The position numbers and the translations under genes were made by a program. Under the pieces are notes generated by a model. It was not told where the DNA came from. It did not search any database and was given only the letters and a program-made list of their open reading frames with translations. Positions 7,690 to 13,922 of a stretch of DNA of 64,000 bases are shown one piece after another. This DNA is from Lactobacillus xujianguonis (lineage in GTDB: Bacteria > Bacillota > Bacilli > Lactobacillales > Lactobacillaceae), in the NCBI RefSeq assembly GCF_004009905.1, contig NZ_ML136875.1:54607-118606 (forward strand). Reading direction: 5' to 3'. Positions within the stretch are counted from its first letter, which is position 1, and every line of letters starts with the position of its first letter.

Positions 7690-7929
7690 AGATAAGAAAG
7701 CTTTTATTTATTTAGTATTCTTATCTAGGTGGATCTTAAATGGAGATTAATCCACTTCCAACATGGATACCCTAAGGGTATAATATTTATTAAAAGTGGA
7801 CAAGCAAGTGCGGAATAATTACCAGCACTTATGAGTTGAGGCGCAACTTTATACTCAACTGCAATTGATAAAACTAAAGTTGCACCAAGTGCCATTTTTA
7901 AACCGCTAGAATTGCCTAGCGGTTTTTTT
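7690..7929 (+). ncRNA. structured small RNA of about 240 nt, unknown family
   Basis: A stand-alone transcription unit, with a promoter ending at 7683 and an intrinsic terminator (AACCGCTAG/CTAGCGGTT plus T7, 7901-7929), contains no credible reading frame. Helices that can be read directly are 7691-7698/7718-7725 (8 bp), 7729-7734/7750-7755, 7767-7772/7776-7781 and 7806-7811/7825-7830. The best feature is 7834-7840/7854-7860 (7 bp), whose loop 7843-7851 is perfectly complementary (9 bp) to 7875-7883, giving an H-type pseudoknot. Two pairs of competing partners exist: TCCAC with either GTGGA copy, and GCACTT with either AAGTGC copy. It is not a family I can name. Role unknown; a regulatory or plasmid-control RNA is plausible. 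Confidence 0.65.
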
Positions 7930-7954
7930 GTTTTAAAAATTGGTAATTTTAAGT

Positions 7955-7982
7955 TTTAAATATCGTAAAAACGATATATAAT
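7955..7982 (+). promoter_or_regulatory. promoter of the 8067-10922 operon with operator in spacer
   Basis: TTTAAA (7955-7960) and TATAAT (7977-7982) flank a 16-bp spacer that is a perfect inverted repeat, TATCGT-AAAA-ACGATA. It starts after the terminator of the structured RNA, so it drives the next operon independently. Confidence 0.7.
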
Positions 7983-8022
7983 ATAAGTACCTTCATTTTT
8001 TTGAATTTCAATAATTTTGTCG

Positions 8023-8046
8023 AGGATACCGTGAAGTATCCTTTTT
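8023..8046 (+). terminator. leader attenuator before the 8067 gene
   Basis: A 7-bp stem (AGGATAC/GTATCCT) followed by T5 lies between the promoter at 7955-7982 and the first gene at 8067. Transcripts would stop about 58 nt from the start unless this hairpin is bypassed. Confidence 0.6.
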
Positions 8047-8066
8047 GTTTATAGAAAGGTAATTAG

Positions 8067-8330
8067 ATGAAAATTACAGATAGCAATTTTAAAAATACAT
8101 GTTTACTACGTACTAATGGCACGGATTATTGGGTTAACCTAGAAGCAGCCGTGATTAAAAACTTAATGACAAATTGGCAGTTTTTAAAAGTGCCTACTTT
8201 AGAACTAATCAAAAATAATAATGTGTTAAACCTTAAAGAAGATAAATGTTGGATAAAATCATCAGAGATTGAAGCAATCGAGGATTACACAAGTTTTGCT
8301 CCACAATTAAAACAAATGTTTAACTTTTAA
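8067..8330 (+). CDS. small hypothetical protein, topoisomerase operon
   Basis: An 87-residue protein with a GAAAGG ribosome-binding site 7 bp before the ATG. No known motif is recognised. It is mixed in charge, has no signal peptide or membrane segment, and has two Cys (residues 12 and 62). It is the first gene after the regulated promoter at 7955 and ends 24 bp before the topoisomerase gene, so the two are very likely co-transcribed. A role in plasmid DNA processing is only inferred from that pairing. Confidence 0.65.
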   Translation: MKITDSNFKNTCLLRTNGTDYWVNLEAAVIKNLMTNWQFLKVPTLELIKNNNVLNLKEDKCWIKSSEIEAIEDYTSFAPQLKQMFNF

Positions 8331-8354
8331 GAATCCATAAGGAGAAATAAAATT

Positions 8355-10922
8355 ATGAAACTATTAATTTTAAACGAAAAAAAATCTCAAGCAGAAAAAT
8401 TTGCGGATTATTTGGGTGGAATGAGTGGTGACTTTGAAGGTAATCAGTATGACATTGTCTATGCAGCAGGTCATCTTTTACAACTTAAATCACCTAATGA
8501 AATGGTAGATAAAAGTTTGGTTGAAAAGTATTCTGATTGGAAAAATTTAGATAATTTTCCCTGGAATGCCACTGACATTAATTGGCAAAAATACGTTAGT
8601 CCAGGAAAAGAAAAATATATTAAAAATATCAGAAATGCAATACCAGGACATGATGTGATTGTAATTGCAACTGATAATGACCCTTCTGGAGAAGGCGATG
8701 TATTAGGTTGGGAGATAGCTGAATATCTTGGATGGAATAAAGCAATTTGGCGAATACGTTTCAAAGGTGATGATTCTGCAAATTATGTTATTGATGCGTT
8801 ACATAAGCCTGAAAAAGCTAATTTATCAACTCAAGATACGCAAGGTATGCTTGTTAAAGGTAAGTCTAGACAAAAATTTGATTTTTTAACTGGGTTAGAA
8901 GAATCAAGAATTGCTACTAATTTAGCTCGTCAAGAAGGTTTTTATAATAAAGGAAAAGCAATTTCAATTGGACGATTACAAACGTACATTACGTGTTTGG
9001 TAGATAGTCAAAACAAAGCTAGGACTAATTACGTTAAAAAGCCATTTTATGAAGTACGCTATAAAGATGCTAATGGTAATGTGTTTAAACGTAATTATCA
9101 AGAGGGTGATTCTTGGCGTTTTGATAATGAATTATCTGCTAAAAAAGATTTAAACGATTACTCTACTGATCAAATTGTAATTGATTCTACCGAAGATAAG
9201 CGTAAACAACCACCAAAATTAGTTAACTTGGCTGATTTAGGTAAAATATTCCAATCAAAATACACTACAGATCAAATAACAAGTACATATCAAAAAATGT
9301 ATGATGATAAAATTGTGTCATATCCAAGAACAGAAGACAATGCAATTACAATAGATGATTTTAATGAGTTGCTACCATATGCAGATAAAATTGCTAGAGT
9401 TGTTGGTATTGATCCTGAGTTACTAACTCATCGAGAACCGCGAAAGAAATTTATTATCAAAAGTGAAGATCATGGTGCTAATCGTCCTACTAAATTGGTA
9501 CCTAAATCAATTGAAGAAGTTACAAGTAAATATGGTGAGTGTGGTAAAGATATATACTTACAACTTGCTAAATCTTACCTAGCAATGCTGGCAGAAGATT
9601 ATGTATATACGCAAATCAAAGCCCATTTAGCAAATCATAGTGAATTTATCAGTACAATTAATGTACCAAAAGAGCAGAATTATAAATTGATTTTTGATGA
9701 TGAATCTTTGAAAGAAGATAAAGCAGAAGTTACTAAAAGTTTTAGTGATGAAGCTAATCCACTGGTTTATCAGGGTTCCAATACTCCTCCAGCAAAACCA
9801 ACATTAACTTTTATTTTAAATAACTTAGATAAATGGAATCTAGGTACTGGCGCTACTAAGATGCAAACTATCAGTAAATTACAAGCAATTGGTAACGAGA
9901 ATAAGAAGGTAATTCCTCAAATTAAGGTAACCAAGGGCATTTTTCATGTGACGGGTACTGGTGCTTTAGTTGCTTGTTTAGCTAAAGATACTTATCTTTC
10001 ATCTGGCAAAATCACCAAACGTTTACAGGACATTTTAAATGAAATTAAAGATGATCCAGCCAAACAAGACATGGTGTATTCAGTTGCAGCAAAGACGATT
10101 GAGCACGATAAAGCAATAATGATTAAAAATGCTCCGTTACTAAAACAAGATGATCAAGTTAACAAATTAGCTGGTGATCTGAAAGCAATTGAACGCTTCA
10201 GTGGTATTTTTGTGAAAAACAATGAAACAGTTAATCCACCAATTACAATTTTTGATGGTCATAAAACAAACAGTGAAGAACAACAAAAAGCTCTTGCAGG
10301 CGAAAAAATTACCTATTTAAGTAATAAGTTTGGTAAAGAAGAAAAACATATTGCATATTTAGCGGAGCAAACTTATAAGAATAAAAAAACAGGGAAAGAA
10401 GTTACAAGAATTTCTTGGAAAGTAGAGTTCCCTCAGGATACTGATCATGTAGAAGGTATATATCTTCCTTTAAATCAAAAAATTAAGTTTAAAAAAGAAT
10501 ATGGTCAACATGCTTTTACTGAAGAAGAAATTATTACGCTGTTAGCTGGCAAGGAACTTAGTTTTGAAGCTACTGATAAACAAGGAAAGAGCTATACTGC
10601 AACAGGCAAATTAGCGGAACAAGAATTTAAAGAGGGGCAGCGTAAAGTTAAATTCTGGGGCTTTAAACCAAATTCTAGACCAGTTGATACTAGTGTTTAT
10701 GAAGTAATTACATATAAAGACGGTAAAGAATATCATTTCAAAAAAATTTATCGAAATCATCGATGGACGCCTGAAGAACTTAAAAAAATAGCTGCTGGTA
10801 AAAAACAAATAGTAGCTTTCAATGGGCAAAAAGGTACATATCGTTTGGAAATTAAGCCTAATCCAAAAAAGAAATTCAAAGGCAAAACATTCTTTGGCTT
10901 TGATGAGAAATTTGTCAAATAG
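8355..10922 (+). CDS. topB: plasmid-type DNA topoisomerase III
   Basis: An 855-residue type IA topoisomerase that relaxes or decatenates DNA through a 5'-phosphotyrosine link. The N-terminal TOPRIM domain has its Glu at E9 (LILNEKKSQAEKFA) and the acidic DxDxE-type motif in ATDNDPSGEGD. The active-site tyrosine is Y323 in VSYPRTED, and SIGRLQT is the conserved clamp motif. The long C-terminal part is Lys-rich, with repeated GKELSFEAT- and GQKGTYRLE-like segments in place of zinc fingers. TopB homologues are common on conjugative Gram-positive plasmids. RBS AAGGAG precedes the ATG. It is probably co-transcribed with the 8067 gene and possibly with the broken CPBP gene. Confidence 0.9.
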   Translation: MKLLILNEKKSQAEKFADYLGGMSGDFEGNQYDIVYAAGHLLQLKSPNEMVDKSLVEKYSDWKNLDNFPWNATDINWQKYVSPGKEKYIKNIRNAIPGHDVIVIATDNDPSGEGDVLGWEIAEYLGWNKAIWRIRFKGDDSANYVIDALHKPEKANLSTQDTQGMLVKGKSRQKFDFLTGLEESRIATNLARQEGFYNKGKAISIGRLQTYITCLVDSQNKARTNYVKKPFYEVRYKDANGNVFKRNYQEGDSWRFDNELSAKKDLNDYSTDQIVIDSTEDKRKQPPKLVNLADLGKIFQSKYTTDQITSTYQKMYDDKIVSYPRTEDNAITIDDFNELLPYADKIARVVGIDPELLTHREPRKKFIIKSEDHGANRPTKLVPKSIEEVTSKYGECGKDIYLQLAKSYLAMLAEDYVYTQIKAHLANHSEFISTINVPKEQNYKLIFDDESLKEDKAEVTKSFSDEANPLVYQGSNTPPAKPTLTFILNNLDKWNLGTGATKMQTISKLQAIGNENKKVIPQIKVTKGIFHVTGTGALVACLAKDTYLSSGKITKRLQDILNEIKDDPAKQDMVYSVAAKTIEHDKAIMIKNAPLLKQDDQVNKLAGDLKAIERFSGIFVKNNETVNPPITIFDGHKTNSEEQQKALAGEKITYLSNKFGKEEKHIAYLAEQTYKNKKTGKEVTRISWKVEFPQDTDHVEGIYLPLNQKIKFKKEYGQHAFTEEEIITLLAGKELSFEATDKQGKSYTATGKLAEQEFKEGQRKVKFWGFKPNSRPVDTSVYEVITYKDGKEYHFKKIYRNHRWTPEELKKIAAGKKQIVAFNGQKGTYRLEIKPNPKKKFKGKTFFGFDEKFVK

Positions 10923-10933
10923 GGGTCAATCTA

Positions 10934-11617
10934 ATGAAAAGAAAAGATGGATTGACAAAAGCAAATGGGATTGGGCAAATACTGGTAACATTTATCATTT
11001 ATAGCTTTGCTCAAGGACTATTTATGATTAATGCAAAAAAATTAAAGTTAGTAACAATTGTATATATATTTGGTCTAACTATAGCATTATTAAGCTTAAC
11101 GTACGGTATTTATCAGAGAAGACTTAATCAACAAAATCCTTGGCACTTTACTAGCTACAATAAAAGTAGGTTACCCAAATTTACATGGAAAAATTGGGGT
11201 TATACGGTTTTAGGATTTTTAGTAATTTGCAGTTTACAAGTTTTAGCTGGTTTTTTAATTAATGGGCAAGCCACTAACCAAGAAATAATAGTTAAACAAC
11301 AGCAGTCATTGAATCCTATTATTAATGTCATGTTGGTCGTAATTGCACCGTTGTTTGAAGAAATAATTTTCTGAGGAATCTTTTTTAGTTGGTTCTTTGA
11401 TAAACCAAGTACAAAGTCAAAATTTTATTTAGCAGTGATCGTTAATGGATTAATTTTTGGAGTTATGCATGAACCCAAATTTGATTTATTTACGGTACTC
11501 TACGCATTATGTGGGTGTGTATTGGCAATGGTGTACCTTAAAACTAAAGATTTAACCTATTCTTATATGGCACACTTAGGAAATAATTTAGCAGTTTATT
11601 TAATTAGCAGTTTATAA
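10934..11617 (+). pseudogene. CPBP (Abi) membrane protease with in-frame stop at motif arginine
   Basis: One continuous frame reads 10934-11617 except for a single TGA at 11372-11374. Upstream are three or four membrane segments and the CPBP motif start FEEIIF; downstream the frame continues GIFFSWFFD and the second motif region FGVMHEPKFD, ending with LGNNLAVYLISSL. The stop sits exactly where the conserved Arg of the EExxxR motif belongs, so a CGA or AGA to TGA change is the simplest explanation. CPBP intramembrane proteases of lactobacilli often act in bacteriocin self-immunity or plasmid cargo. As written, the gene gives only an inactive 146-residue fragment. Confidence 0.8.
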
Positions 11618-11628
11618 AGGGGGAAATC

Positions 11629-11862
11629 ATGGAGAATAAGTATGAAAGTGCTGTAGCTAGTCTTTTAAAACTGGGCGGATATAAGGCTTCACCTAAAAAT
11701 AAAAAATGGATGGAACATTCCATTAAGGTTAGAGCTATATCTTTAATGGCATATTCTCCCAATTACAGTAAAGAACAGGCTGTCAATTGCATTATACAAA
11801 CGACTCAAGAAGCATTTAATATAGATGAATTTAAAAAATATTATGATGACAATTTAAGTTAA
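11629..11862 (+). CDS. small hypothetical protein
   Basis: A 77-residue soluble protein with GGGGGAAATC before the ATG, beginning 12 bp after the CPBP gene. The composition is helical (ASLLKLGGYKASPKNKKWMEHSIKVRAISLMA). No family is recognised. It ends before an 18-bp repeat at 11880 and a terminator at 11931, which closes the topoisomerase operon. Confidence 0.55.
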   Translation: MENKYESAVASLLKLGGYKASPKNKKWMEHSIKVRAISLMAYSPNYSKEQAVNCIIQTTQEAFNIDEFKKYYDDNLS

Positions 11863-11879
11863 GCCTCGCTTCACTTCAA

Positions 11880-11897
11880 AATAATGTATATGTTAAA
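11880..11897 (+). repeat. 18-bp repeat, copy 1
   Basis: The 18-bp sequence AATAATGTATATGTTAAA recurs exactly at 12476-12493. Copy 1 follows the 77-residue gene and copy 2 lies in the leader of the partition operon. Confidence 0.7.
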
Positions 11898-11930
11898 TCG
11901 TCGGTTGCTTAAAGTTGATTTTGACTCATT

Positions 11931-11959
11931 AAAGTCTAGTAGTTTTTGCTAGGCTTTTT
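11931..11959 (+). terminator. intrinsic terminator
   Basis: AAAGTCTAG pairs with CTAGGCTTT (one G-U), followed by T5. Confidence 0.75.
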
Positions 11960-11990
11960 ACAATTGTTTCACGGCTAATTTATTAATCAT

Positions 11991-12030
11991 AGTTGATTTT
12001 ATATGATTCTATGTGATTTAATATGATATA
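11991..12030 (+). repeat. four tandem 10-bp repeats, candidate partition/operator site
   Basis: Four exact 10-bp units with consensus ATATGATTTA follow one another without gaps (11991, 12001, 12011, 12021). The units are therefore on one face of the helix. The minus strand reads AATCAYAT, similar to the WATCACW heptads bound by RHH protein omega in the delta-omega partition family. They lie just before the 12073 gene and 0.7 kb before parA. Confidence 0.55.
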
Positions 12031-12072
12031 GGAAAGATTGTGAAACAAAAAATAAAAAAGGAGTGTATTCAT

Positions 12073-12276
12073 ATGCAAAAATTTATTAGTTCTTCAGTAA
12101 GAATAGTGACTAATATAGCTGAAATTCCTAATGAATTGTTAAAATCAATACGTGCTCCCAAAATTAAGCCACAGATTCATGAAGCAAAAAGTTATGGTGG
12201 ATTTACTAATGATGATTGGCAAAAAATAGGTAATGATATGAAACGAGGCTTGATTAAATTTGGACAATCAAGATAA
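12073..12276 (+). CDS. small hypothetical protein before partition genes
   Basis: A 67-residue protein starting at ATG 12073 behind AAGGAG; the longer frame from 12040 lacks a site. It contains IAEIPNELLKSIRAPKIKPQ and SYGGFTNDDWQKIGNDM. No domain is recognised. The tandem 10-bp repeats at 11991-12030 lie in its promoter region, so it may be controlled by the partition proteins. A terminator at 12344 follows. Confidence 0.5.
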   Translation: MQKFISSSVRIVTNIAEIPNELLKSIRAPKIKPQIHEAKSYGGFTNDDWQKIGNDMKRGLIKFGQSR

Positions 12277-12358
12277 AAAATTACCCAAAAAGTCAGATAA
12301 AAATGATGATATTGCAGCGAATAAACAAGAAGAAAATAATAAGAAGTCAGCAAAGTAA
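12260..12358 (+). CDS. possible 32-residue charged micro-ORF
   Basis: A TTG at 12260 with GAGG 12 bp upstream opens a 32-residue, highly charged frame (DKKLPKKSDKNDDI, then KQEENNKKSAK) overlapping the end of the 12073 gene and running into the terminator stem. Its composition looks protein-like, but there is no other support. Confidence 0.22.
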   Translation: MDNQDKKLPKKSDKNDDIAANKQEENNKKSAK

Positions 12359-12369
12359 GCTGGCTTTTT
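12344..12369 (+). terminator. intrinsic terminator
   Basis: AAGTCAGC/GCTGGCTT with one G-U, followed by T5. Confidence 0.75.
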
Positions 12370-12422
12370 ATTATTGATAACAAAAATCTTGATTATAAAT
12401 TTGAATTTTTTGTTTTTATCTC

Positions 12423-12450
12423 TTGAAATATCGTACACATGATATATAAT
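12423..12450 (+). promoter_or_regulatory. promoter of the partition operon with operator in spacer
   Basis: TTGAAA (12423-12428) and TATAAT (12445-12450) are separated by 16 bp. The spacer TATCGT-ACAC-ATGATA is an imperfect copy of the palindrome in the 7955 promoter. Confidence 0.7.
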
Positions 12451-12452
12451 AT

Positions 12453-12493
12453 AAATAACTTATAAATAACTTATAAATAATGTATATGTTAAA
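12453..12493 (+). repeat. 11-bp direct repeats plus 18-bp repeat copy 2 in partition leader
   Basis: AAATAACTTAT occurs twice back to back (12453-12474), then a diverged third unit runs into the 18-bp repeat at 12476-12493 that is also present at 11880. It lies just downstream of the -10 box and so within the transcribed leader. Confidence 0.55.
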
Positions 12494-12511
12494 GCTACGG
12501 AGGAAATAAAT

Positions 12512-12637
12512 ATGAAGAACAATTCATCAAAATTTGACAAGAGATTGTTTACTTGGGGGCTAGTTGCACAAGTAATAGTAGGCATTCTTTGCTTGTACTT
12601 AATTTCAATTGGCTATTTTACTGCTTTGCCTGTATAA
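12512..12637 (+). CDS. 41-residue single-pass membrane peptide
   Basis: This ORF has a strong CGGAGG site 8 bp before ATG 12512. The peptide has a short polar N-terminus (MKNNSSKFDKRLFTWG), one hydrophobic helix of about 21 residues and almost no C-terminal tail. It is the first gene of the partition operon, directly behind the operator-bearing promoter. It could be a small membrane anchor or a hydrophobic toxin-like peptide; sequence alone does not decide, and it is not an obvious Fst-type toxin. Confidence 0.6.
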   Translation: MKNNSSKFDKRLFTWGLVAQVIVGILCLYLISIGYFTALPV

Positions 12638-12703
12638 GGCTTAAGCAAAGTATGTATTAAGTATAAGTAGAGAGTAAAAATAAAGGATATGTGAGGTAAA
12701 CAA

Positions 12704-13495
12704 ATGAAAATTATTACATTTGCAGCAATTAAAGGCGGAGTTGGTAAGACTACATTAGCTTATAACTATGGAGAGTGGTTAGCTAATCAAAATTCCAAGG
12801 TGTTATTTATCGATTTGGATCATCAATCTAACTTGACCCAAATATATCAAATTTATGATAACAAATATACTGTAGCGAACATTTTCTTGAAAAAAGAAGG
12901 TGTCCAAATACATCATATCAAGAAAAATATTGATCTTATTGCTGGAGATATGCACTTAGATAGTATTGAAGCCAATATTCAAACTAAAGTTGATAAAAAC
13001 ATGTTGTTATACATGTGGTTAGCCGACAATTATGACTCTAAGAAATTAGATCAATATGATTACATAATTATTGATTGCCATCCTGACTTTTCAATTGCTA
13101 CAAAAAACGCAGTTATTATTAGTGATGACATTCTTAGTCCAATTACTCCAAGCGAACATGGGTATAGTGCTAAGTTTAATTTGGAGGAGCGATTCAGGGA
13201 GCTTAAGCAAGAAACAATTGACTATCGTACTAGACAATCATTAGTGGATGCTAAATTGTTATTTGTTGGAAATATGATAAAAAATAATACTCGTTCTTCT
13301 CGTGAATTACTTGACGTACTTCAGAAAGATGCAAGTGTAATTGTTAAAATACCTAATCGTGAACTATTCAATCGTTCTACTTTAGATAAATTATCAATCA
13401 GTTCCATGATGGCAGATAAAAAAATGCAGTATAAGTATGGTAAATTTTTTAACGAATTAAATGATATTTTTAGTCACATTACAAGTAATGTATAA
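12704..13495 (+). CDS. parA: ParA-family partition ATPase
   Basis: A 263-residue Walker-type partition ATPase. The deviant Walker A is KGGVGKTT at residues 10-17 with the signature Lys, a second motif is FIDLDHQSN, and Walker B is IIIDCHPD. No N-terminal HTH is present, which fits the small ParA class that works with a separate RHH DNA-binding partner. That partner is probably the 13550 gene. ParA dimers bind nucleoid DNA non-specifically and position plasmid copies. Start ATG 12704 has only a weak AGGTAAAC site. Co-transcription with the 41-residue peptide upstream is likely, since no terminator separates them. Confidence 0.9.
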   Translation: MKIITFAAIKGGVGKTTLAYNYGEWLANQNSKVLFIDLDHQSNLTQIYQIYDNKYTVANIFLKKEGVQIHHIKKNIDLIAGDMHLDSIEANIQTKVDKNMLLYMWLADNYDSKKLDQYDYIIIDCHPDFSIATKNAVIISDDILSPITPSEHGYSAKFNLEERFRELKQETIDYRTRQSLVDAKLLFVGNMIKNNTRSSRELLDVLQKDASVIVKIPNRELFNRSTLDKLSISSMMADKKMQYKYGKFFNELNDIFSHITSNV

Positions 13496-13549
13496 GGTAT
13501 TTAAGAACTAAGTATAAATTATGTATGAAGTAAGGAAGGAAATTTTGAA

Positions 13550-13801
13550 ATGAGTTTTAATCCAAATCAAGGCAAAAGGTTTGCAGCTGCATTGAAGGAA
13601 TCATCTAATAATAGCGAAAATATTAGTAGAGAAGTCCCAACTAGTGAAGCAAGCAATTACATTCAGCGAGAAAAAAGAAGAGCATATACTTTAAGCCTAA
13701 CGCCAAGTGCAAGAGCTAAGTTAACAGAAGTGGCAAAAAGTCATGGATATAATTCGTCTTCAAGTTTTTTAAATGACATGTTGTTACAAGATAAACTATA
13801 A
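13550..13801 (+). CDS. RHH-type partner of ParA
   Basis: An 83-residue protein with AAGGAAGGAAA before the ATG. The N-terminus is polar and disordered (SFNPNQGKRFAAALKESSNN), like the ParA-stimulating tails of small centromere-binding proteins. The C-terminus (RRAYTLSLTPSARAKLTEVAKSHGYNSSSSFLNDML) is a clear strand-helix-helix RHH fold. It lies 54 bp after parA. By analogy with delta-omega and similar pairs, it should bind the centromere and repress its own operon. Candidate sites are the tandem repeats at 11991-12030 and the palindromes in the element promoters. Confidence 0.75.
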   Translation: MSFNPNQGKRFAAALKESSNNSENISREVPTSEASNYIQREKRRAYTLSLTPSARAKLTEVAKSHGYNSSSSFLNDMLLQDKL

Positions 13802-13922
13802 ATAGTAAAAGATAAATTTAATAGATTGTTTAAGTGGTAAACTATAAAAGTAAAGTCGTTGATATAAAAGTACTGACGAGGTAAACAAAAATATTTTTAA
13901 AAATAAAATTGGGAGAAAAAGT

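Noticed and set aside
2800..7830. Shared 10-mer AGCAAGTGCG between the minus strand near 2850 and the structured RNA at 7804
   Set aside because: A 10-base match is not rare enough in 64 kb to support base pairing or homology.
10822..11004. Frame spanning the end of the topoisomerase gene
   Set aside because: It is out of frame with two better supported genes and lacks a start site.
12453..12493. Short direct repeats considered as a CRISPR or iteron origin
   Set aside because: Only two full 11-bp units with no spacers; no CRISPR array is present in the window, and no initiator gene is nearby.
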